From Pontederia crassipes (taxonomy: Eukaryota > Streptophyta > Magnoliopsida > Commelinales > Pontederiaceae): 64,000 nt of DNA. Position 1 is the first letter of the stretch. The number at the start of each line of letters is the position of its first letter. This document shows, in pieces, positions 48,599 to 60,806 of this stretch. The notes beneath the pieces are model-generated. The model had not been told where the DNA came from. It saw only the letters and a program-made list of their open reading frames with translations, and ran no database searches. The translations under genes and the position numbers were made by a program. Where the stretch lies: NCBI GenBank assembly GCA_030549335.1, contig CM060196.1:11919501-11983500 (forward strand), in the 5' to 3' direction.

Positions 48599-49150
48599 AT
48601 AAAATTTTCTTACTGCCTAGAATGAGAATATTATCGTAGTACAAAAAAATCACATGCATATAAGAAGGTAAATTATATTTTGATGTTCATCCATATCATT
48701 TTTCTAATTATCAATCACTTTAAGCGTCATATGTACTAAACAGGAAAAAAATGACGAATCCGTAGAAAATGTAAACCTATTTCTGTCGAATTTTATAGTT
48801 CAATATTAGATTTGATATCTCGAGATGGTTCATAAGATTAAGTTTTAGGGAAAATAATCATATGATATGGCCGTTCTCGTCAATAATGTTGATAAATTTG
48901 TGGATTTGATCGACTTTTGTTTCAATTGTAAACTAATAGAAAAAGGAAACAAAATTTGAGATCCGGTTTCCGAACATGAGGTTTTAATTGGAAATGCCAA
49001 CACCAAAACTGCGTCGAGAATCTAACGGAGAATACACCCGGGGTCCCACCGGCTCCGAGTTCTAATTGGTCGAAGCTTCGTACACGTGGCTTCTCCACCT
49101 TACATCTTTTTCTCTCCTATTCATCCGAGATCTTAATATCAGCTCGTTTC
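48599..49150. promoter_or_regulatory. Upstream region of PGAP3 gene
   Basis: AT-rich to about 49,000, then GC-richer ('cacacccggggtcccacc' style text near 49,033). It is the presumed promoter of the next gene. A CACGTGGC motif, a G-box that also fits the ABRE core, lies at 49083-49090. No clear TATA box was fixed. Confidence 0.35.
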
Positions 49151-49152
49151 CA

Positions 49153-49153
49153 G

Positions 49154-49186
<33 letters not shown>
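49153..49186. repeat. (GA)n tract in PGAP3 leader
   Basis: An almost perfect GA run lies about 150 bp upstream of the chosen start codon, probably in the 5' UTR. GA tracts are common in plant leaders. Confidence 0.8.
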
Positions 49187-49205
49187 GAGAGGGGCAACGC
49201 GGCCA

Positions 49206-49226
49206 ATGGCGGAGACTTCTTCTTGA
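49206..49226 (+). other. Short upstream ORF in PGAP3 leader
   Basis: ATG GCG GAG ACT TCT TCT TGA encodes six residues and ends 12 bp before the next ATG (49238). If transcribed, it could dampen translation of the main frame. Confidence 0.35.
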
Positions 49227-49339
49227 TATCTCGCTCCATGTGCAACCCTCTCAGAGATCTCTGCAATCTCCCACCTCTAATTACCAAGTCTATTGTTGCC
49301 GCTGCTCGTCCCTTGGATCTGCCCTGCGGCGTTGGCTCG

Positions 49340-52300
49340 ATGGGTGCCCGCGTTTTGTTCCCCCTCCTCGCGGCGTTCGCTTGCCTCTTCGGGGCAATCG
49401 ACGCCAGCATCGGCGACGCAGATCCAGCTTACAGGTACTCGTCGCTTTCTGTTACTTACCTCCCTGTCGGAATCGCTAGGGATCGAGGGCAAATCTTGGA
49501 TCTTTTTACATGTTTGGGTCGTGTTTTTGCTTGGAGGAATACTTTATCTCTGTGACTGATCGAATGTTGTTGAATTGCTCTTTCTTCGCGGTGTTCATAG
49601 TTGATTGCCTCGCGATTCGGTATAGTATCGTTGGAAGTGTTGGTGTCCGGAGTAAAGTTTTGATCTTTTCCCCCTAAAAGAAGCATTTTTTCGTAGGCTT
49701 TTTTTAGATCGCTCTCTTTTCTGATCGAGCATTTGTATGTTTCGCGAATTGACTTTTGGTATACACATGCCAAAGTCGCATTTGCGTCTTCGGATTAATT
49801 CGGATGAAGTCCTCTGTTCTTGGACTCCCTGTAAGATTGTTCCCAATAGATCAGAGCTGTTCCCTCTTCCTAAAAGGACTTTTGTTCTTTAGCAAAAAAA
49901 ATAATCATTGAGATAATTATTTGGCGCAATGACTTAAAATGTGGAAGAATTTCATAGGCAGAGAGTAGTCGCAGACATATTCACACATCCCTTTTGTGTA
50001 TGATATATTGAACACTTGTAGAACCATTCCAAGTCTTAAATGGGTGGTTCATCAGATATCGAAACATAATTTCAATATCACTTTTAAATACAATCGTGTT
50101 CTCTTTCTCTAGTCAAGAAGAAGTTCAGTTTCTCATAACAGCTTGGCATAACATGATGACATCTACATTCAAGGAAACTTGGAATTAAGACCACAAGAAT
50201 AAACTCAAATGACATATGTGACAGTCTCCCTCAGGGACGGCTTAATATTTTGTACGAGGACTCCAATGGAGCTATTACTTAATGAATACATAACCTTCTG
50301 AAAAAAAAAACTAGTTTTATTTTGTCCAATAGAAATTATTGATGTACCAACATGAAAAATTCTTATCATTAATGCCTCTTTGTCAGTGTTCATAACCAAA
50401 GGGATCTTTGTTCTTCTGAGGTTTTCCGATATTTAAATATTTTCCTATTTTTTCTTGTTGTTTTCTCCTGTTTTTGTGTTCGATCTTTCAAAATGATTGT
50501 TGTACCAAAACATGAAAAAATAGAAGGAAAACAACTTTTGAGGTCAGAGAAGGTTCCCAGATACTCATAAGAAGAAACAAACATTATGGACAAATTTTCA
50601 TGAATTCATTGAGATGGTAAGAATATTTCATTAGAAACATTTTATCTGTCACTTTCAAAAAAAACATTTTATCTGTTCTACATTTCTGGTAGGGGGAACA
50701 GCCATTAAATTCTTTCTGGCGATAAAGAATGTTTCCTGCTACTACTGAGAAGGGAAAAAAACACATAAGAAACTAATACTAGTTCTTTAGATAGAGAAAA
50801 TTGAAGTGATCTTTCAAGAGTTTACTATGACTTGTAGATCTGATTGATTTTCCTAACATGATTTTGAAGTTTAATTTATTATTTATTGTTGTCTCTTGAA
50901 TTAGATCTTGTGTTCAACAATGTGAGAAGACTGGAGTTTTTGGCGATATCTCTATACAGCACTGCCAGTATGGTGATGCGCCTTCTAATGATTCATGGTA
51001 TGATCAAGAACCATTGTACCACCAATGGAAGCAATTGAACTGTAAGAGTGACTGCCGCTATAATTGCATGATCCACAGAGAAAATGAAAGGCAGAAACTT
51101 GGCCTAGGTCCTGTTAAGTATCATGGAAAGTGGCCCTTCAAGCGTGTCTTTATTTTCCAGGTTTGTAATTGGAGTTGCTAACAAGTTTTTGAATAGCCAA
51201 GACTACTTTCTATGTATTTTACTTTCCCCACTGTGACCTGTAACATTGCTCACCTTTTTTCCAGGAACCTCTTTCTGCCGTCTTGTCTGCACTCAATCTA
51301 CTTGCACATTTTAATGGTTGGCTGTCCTTCTTCATTTTGGTAAACTATAAGTTGCCTCTTAGACCTAATAGTAAGAGGACTCTATATGAATACACTGGAT
51401 TATTTCACATATATGCTCTATTATCAATGAATTCATGGTTCTGGAGCGCTATATTCCATACTCGGTAAGACATTTACCTCGTTTCATGCATGAGTTCAAA
51501 TGAGTTCTTAAAAAATGAGTTCAAATGAAATACTCACACTATTGCTTGATGATGTTTGACAATCTTTTGCAGAGATTTTGATTTGACTGAGAAGTTAGAT
51601 TATTCATCAGTTGTTGCTTCGATCGGTTATGCTTTCCTTTTATCTTTACTAAGGTCATTCAATGTGAAAGATGAGGCTTCAAGGGTCATGTATGCAGCTC
51701 CAATTCTTGCCTTTGTAACGACCCACATCTTATACCTCAACTTCTATGAAATGAACTATGGTGAGTTCTCTTTTTCATTCTTGTAATTAATTGTGAATGT
51801 AAATTATTATGTTTAAAATGGCTTTTCCTTCATGTTGATAATCTGCTCATGAGCTATTCTATATAATTACATTGACTTTATCTGAGATTTCCCATATACC
51901 AGTACCACAGCTGTTCTATCTATCTAGGTGATAAAACCATGAACAATCTGCTTTTGTGTGTAGTTGTTCACATTGGAACATGCCCAACTACTGCCAAATG
52001 TTGTTGTGGCTATTATCTTAACAGACACATTAGATATCATACAGATATGGTAACTGAATTTTTTTTTTCTACGCAAGCCAGATACGTCATTGCTTCTTGT
52101 GGAGAAAATAGTAGGAATATCTTTACAACCTTCTCCTTGATTCAATGGTGACTAATGCGATCTTACATCATAATTTCAGGTTGGAACATGAAAGTGTGTG
52201 TTGCGATGGGCGTCGGACAACTGTTAATATGGACAATTTGGGCCGGCGTTAATCGCCATCCCTCGCGCCTAAAGCTGTGGGCAGCTACTCTTGGATGCGG

Positions 52301-52466
52301 CATTGCTATGTTTCTGGAGATTTATGACTTCCCTCCCTATGAAGGATATGTTGATGCCCATTCTCTCTGGCATGCAGCCACCATCCCCCTTACATGTCTC
52401 TGGTGGAGCTTTATCAAGGAAGATGCTGTGTACAGGAGTTCAGCACTTCAGAAGAAGGCGAAATAA
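49340..52466 (+). CDS. PGAP3: PGAP3/PER1-like GPI-anchor remodelling protein, 5 exons, complete
   Basis: Exons: 49340-49434, 50905-51160, 51265-51464, 51573-51760 and 52180-52466, total 1026 nt (341 aa), all GT-AG with matching phase. The family (Per1-like, CREST superfamily) acts in the ER/Golgi as a phospholipase A2-type enzyme that removes an sn-2 fatty acid from GPI anchors. Residues 1-22 form a signal peptide ('VLFPLLAAFACLFGA'). A lumenal Cys-rich part follows, then several membrane helices. Family motifs are clear: 'NSWFWSAIFHTRD' and 'HSLWHAATIPL' (the conserved Ser, His and Asp expected of CREST enzymes). An in-frame ATG at 49238 would add 34 residues before the signal peptide; I chose 49340 because the hydrophobic signal starts there. 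Length is normal for plants. Confidence 0.93.
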
Positions 52467-52972
52467 TTGCTTTGGCTTCATCCTCTTCTCATGCTGGTGC
52501 TTAGTTCATTAGTTAGGGGAATGTGGCACATGGTTTCCCATCAGCCGAGCTAACCTAAAAAATCGAAAAATTTCAGTTTCCTACTTAAAAACTCACTTTT
52601 TTTCTCAGTATTTTTTGTGATCATTCAGGTTGATATGAACTTGAAGATTGTTTATTTATTAAATATTGCCCATCGATTTTCATATGGCAACTATTGAAGT
52701 TCTGAAAAATAAATGGAGTTGTTCATGTGATCGTACACCCTAGGGATTGTTACTTGAATCAAACAAATTGCAGATTCATAGTTTGGAAGTTTATTTGCAT
52801 CCATGATCCATTTGATCCACCCCAAATGCTCTGAAAAAACTAACTGTTGCCCTGTGACTTGAAGGCCAGTGGACTCTTGTCAATCTGAACAAACAAGACT
52901 ACAGCCAAACAGCTTTCACTTATTGATGCTTCGTCAGATCAGGAATGATTTGTTTAGTCATTCACAGGGAAT
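52467..52972 (+). other. 3' flank of PGAP3 gene
   Basis: Presumed 3' UTR and downstream DNA. 'aataaatgg' near 52,709 is a possible polyadenylation signal. There is no coding signal. Confidence 0.45.
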
Positions 52973-53374
52973 ATGACAACGTACAATTCTACCATCAGCA
53001 GCAATAAGATGGTTGTCCACAGATGGGATTCATCAGATCACTACACAAGCCCTTACCAGGTGAAGCTTTCCAAGCAGCTATGCGGTACAGTCGTCATGGG
53101 AAACAAGCCACCGGAGTTTAAAAGCAAAATGGAGCAGGAATGCAGAGACGCTGAAGCAGCTATTGACAATGGCTGTACTTGTCCAGGTCACACATTGTAC
53201 CATTGGTCGCCAGGAGAAGGCATCCAAAGCAGGATGCCCCAAAGCCCAAGACACCTATCCAAGTTCTTGGCCATTGCAGCGGCAGAAGTTTGTAACGTGA
53301 AAATTACTCATCTCGAGACAACTGAGCTGTTGAGCTCAGATTACGGTGTGATCTCACGTTTGAGGTGCTCTTAA
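52973..53374 (+). other. Uncharacterised open frame, 133 codons
   Basis: An open frame of moderate GC lies in an otherwise AT-rich area, 0.5 kb after the PGAP3 stop. It is hydrophilic, with several Cys and Trp ('NGCTCPGHTLYHW'), and has a normal stop. I recognise no domain, and no splice partner is obvious. It may be a small gene, an extended 3' transcript or a captured fragment. The start is only the first ATG. Confidence 0.25.
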
Positions 53375-55789
53375 TGTCCTTCCAAACTCATTATTTTATA
53401 TTATTTTCCACCCAAGTCATTAGTTTATTGAACAAATATATTAATTTATTTGTTTAGAGATATATAAAATAAAGTGAAAATAAAAAGAGCAAAAAGATAT
53501 AAGAAATTTTATTTTCAAAATAAATTATTTTTTAATAATTACTAAGTGACCGTTACTTTTTCATTGAGAAACTACGAATTCGATTTCTAAATCAATTGGC
53601 TCTTCAATCAATTACTTGCAGTTAAACAAATATTTTATTAAGACATGACGACAAACTGATCATGGATCAACTAATGAGAAATTTGGTATCTAACTTGGTA
53701 ATTAGTATTTTCTTAACAAAAAAAGGGAAAAAACAATGGGCACTTATAAATGTTCATAAAAAACGATTGTTTAAATGAAATTTTCTAATATCTTTTCACT
53801 CTTCTTATTTTCACTTTATTTTATATATTGTTAAAATAATTTTATATGCTTAATCGTATTGTGATTTCTATACTAATTAAATTAATATGTTTGTTCAATA
53901 ATCCAAACTATACTATTAACATAATTAGCTAATTGTATGAACCAGTAGCATGAAGAGTGAGAGGGTAGAGAGAAAGTTAATGAGTGTGAGATTATCTAAT
54001 AAGGAGATTTGGATGGGAATCGAGGAGAGTCAGAGAAAATGGAATAAATTAAAACAAAATGAAGAGTAGAATGGTGAATTTAAAATGACACTAAGCATTT
54101 GAAAAGTGACAATAAGAGCACACAAACAGTTTACATTTTTCGGAATTTAGCAGAACAATATTTAATTAGTGGTAGTCCAGTCGCTCTTTTTATTTTTTAA
54201 AAGAAAAACTATCTGTGATTTTTTAGAGTGATCTTTTTTGTTTAAAATTTTATCTCAAAACCATTGAGAAAAAATAAAAATCGCTTTCTAATGGATCTAT
54301 TTTTTCGAGTGATTTTATGAAGTCCTACTTTTTAATAATAACATTTCAAAATATTTATTAAATTAAAAATTAATATAAAATTAGTTGATTTTATAATTAA
54401 GTATAGGATGTAATACTAAAATTATTAAATTCGATTTTCACAATGTGATAGGAAATATTAAATTATATAAAATTTATTATACTACTAATAAAAAAATTTG
54501 ATGATTTATGAATTAGTTATAAAGTATATATAAAACTAAAAATGGGGACGATTTTTCGAGTGAAATCCTATTTTTTTTCAATTTCTTTTCTAATTGAATA
54601 AATAACAACATCTTACCATCGTAGCGTCCCTGATTGAGTGGATCATTCTACTTGGAGCCAAATTTATAGTGGCTACTCAATATGGAGCCAAATTAAATTT
54701 ATAGTGGAATTACATCCATAGACTCCACCCCTCACCGCGTCGTAATTGTCGCTCTCCTGTGCGATCATGTCCAGCCGCTTGAAGCGATCATATTTGGAAG
54801 AATTCTTTCACTCCTATGATGACCACTTAAGGAGAGCGCAAGATTGAATTGAACATTCTTCTTCATAGAAAATAAAACTCCAACTTCGAAGAAATAAATT
54901 GTTTCTTACCTAGGAACAGTCCCACAGGCATCCAACAGTAGAATCCAAGAAGTCATCCGGAAAACAAAATCTGCCATCTCCTTTACATCCATTGGCTTGC
55001 AGCCAACAAAGTTCATACCAGGAAAAAAAAAATTCTCTTTGGCATAAATCAAATTAGACAAAATCAAAAGAGCAATAAGGAACAAAATTTCGAAGGAAAA
55101 ACTAGAAATTTACGAGACACGAGCGTGAATAATACTTTGCGAGAAGGCCATATGAAAACTGAGGGAGAGGAACTTTACACTAAAGGGCATGATCATTTAT
55201 GGATCGTTTATTACATTAAATCCGTAATATGGATCGTTTATTTAAAAAGTTGACATTATTTTAATAGGGCTCTTTCTGTTTGGATTGAAGGATACGAAGA
55301 AACGGAGTGGAATATAAAAGAATGAAATTAGTTAAATCATATTTGATTATATTTTTATTTAAATTAAGAGGGATGTGATGAAATAGTTAAGTCCTTTAAA
55401 CATCATATTTTTTATTTCATCAAGTTGGTAAAATGAGGAGGAATAGATTATTTTTAATCAAATTAATATTTTTTTCTTTTTTATCACCAAATAAAATTAT
55501 TTTTCTTCTTATCAACTTAAATCATCACTCTCTTTTTTATATATTATTTTTTTTTCTAATATGAATAGATAAATTTTTTAAAGGGTAAGAATAACTTTTT
55601 AGTAAATAAAACTTTTTAATAAATATAAAATTTTATTCAAAATAAACATGAATATAGCATTTAAAAATAAATTAATACTAATATAATATATTGAATCGGG
55701 TCAGGACATAAAATCCGGATTCGGTCCCAACCCGGTCGAGTCTCAAACTTAGTATCCATCGGATCGAAAAAATTTGAAAAATTCGGACC
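53375..55789. other. AT-rich intergenic, no gene seen
   Basis: No gene is supported. The right end (55,690-55,789), with 'ggattcggtcccaacccggt' style text, continues after the solo LTR at 58,541-58,580 ('ctcacccctaatta'). The LTR therefore inserted into an older element, perhaps a hAT MITE with a TAGGGGTGAGC-type end. Confidence 0.4.
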
Positions 55790-55794
55790 GATAC

Positions 55795-58535
55795 TATAAC
55801 GCCCCAAATCGCACCCCGTCACGTGACAGAATACGCTTCGGGAATGCTACGAGTCATCCTTACATGTACATCATATTGATCAAAAGAATACTTTGACTGA
55901 TTAACTTAATAATAATAAAAGCGGAAGAACTAAATCATTATTAAAGATCATGGTTATTAAAATCGGACTGGACCGGCCGGTTCAATCGGTTCAATCACGA
56001 ACCGACGACTGATTCGGTCCGAATTAATTTTTAAAATAGAATTGAAATTGAACCGGTCAAAAACCGGTTCAATCGGTAAAAAACGGTTCAACCACTAAAT
56101 CAAAAAAACCAGGTTCAATATTTAAAGTGAAAAAAAAATTAGAAAAGAAAAGTAAAAATAGGAAATAAAATGTTAGAAAGGAAGGTAAAAAATGAGAAAG
56201 TATTTGAATTAAGAATAGGTAAAAATTAAAAAGGAAATAAATGTGGGAGAGGAATTAATGGAAATTAAAAGGAAAGTATTAAAATGAAAATAAAGAAGAA
56301 AATAAAAGGAAGTGTGACGTATGGAAAATTAATTTAATTTATTATCATCACAAAATAGTACAAAATAATTAATAAAGTATATCAATAATAATAACCCATA
56401 GTTTTTATGAATATTAAAATTTTAATATCTTTTTATTATAAAAAAGTAAATAAATATGGGAATTAATGGGGAGAGAGGAATTAATGGAAATAGAAAAATA
56501 AAAATATTAATGAAAGTAAAGAAAAAAAATAAACATGAGAGTGATATATGTCAAAATTAATTAATATATTATCACCCTAAAATAGTATTGAAGAATAAAA
56601 TAAAAGAATTAATATAATATATTAATAATAAAAATTCAAACTTAAACATTAATATTTAATTAAATATTTGTTTATTATATTTTATTATGAAGTATAAGCA
56701 TTATATAATATTTATTATATATAATTATTTTAGATAATTTTAATTTAATAAAATCCGGTTGAACCCGATTGAATCCAATCAAATCGATCTAACCACGACC
56801 CAGTTGGTCGTCCGGATGGGTGGTCGGTCCGGTTTTAATAACATTGTTAAAGATAGAAGAGAGTAACATCATAATATGCGGAAGACTTGATAAATGACTT
56901 CATAGGAGTTCAAAGAAAAGCTAATACATCAATTAAATAAAGAAAAGAAAAAAGTTATCCATCATCTAAAGGACTCGATAACCATGTGCAGCCACTTACG
57001 AGCTCAATCTGTCACCATTGGCCACCATCATCATTAAGACCTTAGCCTGCATTTAAGAATATGCAAGGGAGAACATCTCTATGAGTTTTACAACTCAGTA
57101 TAAAAGTAAGATAAATAACGTCATAAGATCATGATACTAGGCATGAATCATAAATGTAACATCATCATATAAAAGAAGAATGAATCATGATGATAAATAG
57201 AATCACAGGAGCATGTAAAGGAACATATGAATAAAAGATCATAAAGAGTCAACATAAGAAAGACAAAAGCCATACATCATAAGAAGAGTTCTTTATTCAT
57301 ATGTGTTCATCTTCTTCATCATCTTAATTTCATCTTTGACTTATTTGTGGTATATTTCAACCCACGGGGAGGCTTGTCTCAATCCGTCCATCATCATCAT
57401 CATAACTGGCAGAACCAGTCCATAACCGATCGAAGTCAACTCATAACTAATCATCACTAGTCCATCATAAAAAGAGCTCTTCATTTAACGATTTACATCT
57501 TTTATCTTGCATCTTTTAATTAATCAAATCACATCTTGATAAGAACTTTAATCAAGATAAAAAACAAGGTCATGAAGAACAAATCAGGGATAAACTTGAC
57601 ATAATCATCATCACACATAGATTAGGATTGATCACGTAGAACAGAGATTAAAAGATCATAAATATATGCCTAATCTAATCGGAACCCGGACCGAGTAGGG
57701 AGAAACTCGGGTCGGGTAAAACATGGTCATCACCAGTAAAAATCAGAGAACAAGCCCGGGCCGGGTTCGGATTACACCCGGACCGGGTCGAGTCATCATC
57801 GATTCGGGGCGACTCTCGCGCCCAACTATTCGTCGTACGCATGACTCGGTCCGAGTCGTCTTCAACCCAGGTCGAGTTCGTCCGGTTGCATAGCTCGGCG
57901 AGCGCGGCAATGGTGGATCCGAGCTGAGTTCCTACGAACTCGGTCCGATGAAGGACTTGCTTGGGCCGAGTTCCTGTGAACTCGGGCCGGGTTCATCTTG
58001 AGCAGAAATTACGCAAACGTGCAGTTTGCGTTCTGATCATCTTCTCCAACGATGGTCGGCACAAATCAACATCATAAAACATTAAACAATAACTAGGAAG
58101 TACTTAGAACATGCTTCAAGTTTAAAATCAAAATTCTATCACAAATCTATCCTAATTTCATACCTTTTAGTTTCTGTCCAAGAAACTATTACTGTTGTCT
58201 TCTTCTTCCTCTTCCTCTGCCCGCTCCTCTTGGTTCAGGTGCCCGTCCAGTGTTGTCCAAGTCCTCTGGTTAACCTCCTATATGACGGCGACCGTAAGGG
58301 ACAAGAAAAATGAAAAGGACGCACGTACGAGGAGAACTAGGGTCGGCTCGTGAGAAAAACAAAAATAGAGTTTTGGTTTGCTTTGACCTCTTATTTATAG
58401 GGGCGAAGTTTGAGTTTGGTTGGAAACCAACTCCTCTTAAAATATGATCTCAGATTTTATCGTTTTCCTTTTTTGTTTTATATTCCTTTTCTTTTCCTTT
58501 TAAATTCTTTTCCCAAATAAATCTCGGGCGTTACA
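55795..58535 (-). mobile_element. Solo LTR of the 28-kb gypsy family, inverted, with nested MITE
   Basis: It is flanked by a perfect 5-bp duplication GATAC (55790-55794, 58536-58540). On the minus strand it begins TGTAACGCCC and ends 'ggggcgttata'. That end ('tcacgtgacggggtgcg...') strongly resembles the LTR ends at 28,450-28,483 and 32,270-32,303, so it is the same family in the opposite orientation. Without the nested MITE the LTR is about 1.84 kb. A CTATAAATA box lies on the minus strand near 58,396, with the leader-like GC-rich part to its left. There is no internal region. Confidence 0.82.
55949..56846. mobile_element. hAT-like MITE nested in solo LTR
   Basis: This 898-bp non-coding unit has inverted ends CATGGTTATTAAAATCGGAC / complement CAATGTTATTAAAACCGGAC. 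It is flanked by a perfect 8-bp duplication TTAAAGAT (55941-55948, 56847-56854). Subterminal regions are rich in 'accggttc' and 'ggtcggtcc' words. The middle is AT-rich and encodes nothing. The 8-bp duplication points to hAT transposase mobilisation. Confidence 0.85.
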
Positions 58536-58540
58536 GATAC

Positions 58541-58783
58541 AAGCGAGGGCGACCAAGTCATCCCAGTTCATGCTCACCCCTAATTAACGATTATAAATAC
58601 TTTAAATATACAATGAATGATAAAAATGACTTTTAGACAAATAAAATCTTCATTACTACAGCTCACATCTTATAAAAGTTATTATCCAAACATGAACTTT
58701 TCAATGACACCATACTTCATCACTCCATCACTCAACACGTCATCCTACTCAATCTCTCCATTAGTTATTTGTCAAACAAATTC
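58541..58783. other. Short intergenic, no gene seen
   Basis: Continuation of the element interrupted by the solo LTR (to about 58,585), then AT-rich DNA. Confidence 0.35.
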
Positions 58784-59423
58784 TTAAGTGTCACTCTAAA
58801 AATCTTAGTGCCACTTCATCTAACCATTTTTTACCCCTACTTTATTATACTATTAAAAAGTGGCAACCACTATTTAATATCATCATTTTCTATCTCAATA
58901 TTTTAAATTACTTAATATTCAATTCTTAATTTAAAATAAATTTTATAAATTAAATTATAACTTGATATGTTTGTGGTTGTCATTAAATTTAAATATTTTT
59001 AAATATTTGTTCACATTCAACAAGCAAATGGTATTAAATATTTTTAAAACTTGAAGGATGTAGCAATAACTAAAAATGTAAAAGTAAATTTAACTTAGGA
59101 TTGTATTTTTATTAACATAACTAAAAAGAATAAGCAATATTATTTATACATACACACGTAAAACCTTAAAATAAATATAAAAAATTAAATAAGCTAAATA
59201 AAATATAAGCACCAACAATTGTAGTAAAAAATAAAAATTATAATATTAAAGATTTTTCATATTGATTATTTAAATAATAACTTGATTATTGATGAAAGAG
59301 AAAGGGAAACATCCCTAAGAAAAAGAGATATGAGACTTATGCCTTCTAATACTGTAAAGATAACTTTATAGTGTAAAATGGATAAAAATAAAGTGGCATT
59401 AAATATTTTAGAGTGGCACTAAA
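58784..59423. mobile_element. MITE, family 3
   Basis: A 640-bp AT-rich unit has inverted ends of about 36 bp: 'ttaagtgtcactctaaa' onward at the left, and at the right, as complement, 'tttagtgccactctaaa' onward. Most of the positions agree. No clear target duplication was fixed. It is non-coding. Confidence 0.6.
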
Positions 59424-60550
59424 TGTACCCTTATTTAAATTATTGATAATTGCATACTATGATGTTTACAAGTATTTGATGATATGAATAACAATTAAAA
59501 TACCTAAAGAGCAAATTATCCTGTTGACAATTATTTTAAATTTAGATCATATACTACTACGACTAAACAAAGTAAAAAATAAATGAATAATAAAAGAATT
59601 CAAACAACAAAAGCGGTGAAATTGAAACGATGAAAGGGAATGGTATTTTTATTAATAAAATATTTAAAGTTTAAATTTTTTTATTGAGGATCTTTGATGC
59701 GGGATGATAATGAAAATTATGGATGTGGGATGATAATTAAAAAGTATTAGAGCAATTAAACGAAATAATAGGATTTAAAATTTAAAATAAAATAACTAGT
59801 AATCTATTTGAATTACCTATCCACCCCTGCATGTTTCATTAACCACGGCGTTAATTTTTCAGCCGCCTACTGCAATGCTTTACATTGCAAGTGGCTAAAA
59901 AGGAGAAGATACATAGCTTAGAGTAAGATACACTAAGTTTTTTTTATTTATAAAAAAATAAATTATTCCTCCCTCGAGAAAATATAAAATAACAAATTTA
60001 AAAATTTAAAAAAAAACGTTATAACAAATAAAAAAAATAGCTGAAAAGATTAAAGTGATAAACAAAAAAGTAGACTAAATTATCTTCCACCCATTTTTTT
60101 CTCTCTAGGAAGTAAAAAAATAAATTCGTAATTTAAAATTAAATTCGAAAATCCTAATAATTTAGGAGAGGTTCAAAAACAAGGCCGAGGATGGCCAAGA
60201 TCATCATACCTAATGCGTTCATTTCAACACTCTAACACCACAAGCAAAAGGCAGTTTCAGGTCAAGGCAGGCTAAAAAAAGCGATGTGAACGGAGAAAAA
60301 GATTGTTCACATGCATTGAGTCTGTGGACGCCGCCTTGAATTGCATAATAAAAACAAGTGTTTCAAGATCACAAAAATTATAATTTAGACTGTTGAAGAA
60401 AAAGCCTATTGTAGACATATCCTGCCTCAAAAAATATATAGATAGAGAGAGACATTTGCTTATATGATCAATTTGTTCAAAAAAATGTTAAGAAAAGCAC
60501 ATAACCATCAATTTGTACTGACAGTAAAAGATACTGCACACTATCAAAGC
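59424..60550. other. AT-rich intergenic, no gene seen
   Basis: No coding signal is visible. The last 250 bp may include the end of the reticulon 3' UTR. Confidence 0.4.
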
Positions 60551-60806
60551 CGATATAATAAAGTTAGCAATACATATCCCACAAAATTGTCAAAAGCATA
60601 GGTCGTTCTACACATATTAATCCATGAAACAGAAACTTCAAATAACAGCTATTAGATAAGCTAGGTTTTTTACGAACTAAACAAAATGTAGGAGAAGAGG
60701 ACGAACAGAAGCAGTGCTCTGACCAACATGATAAAAACTGAATATCACAGTACCAGGGAAACACACATCTGGCCACTCACTGCTAATCCTAATAGAAATA
60801 CATCTC

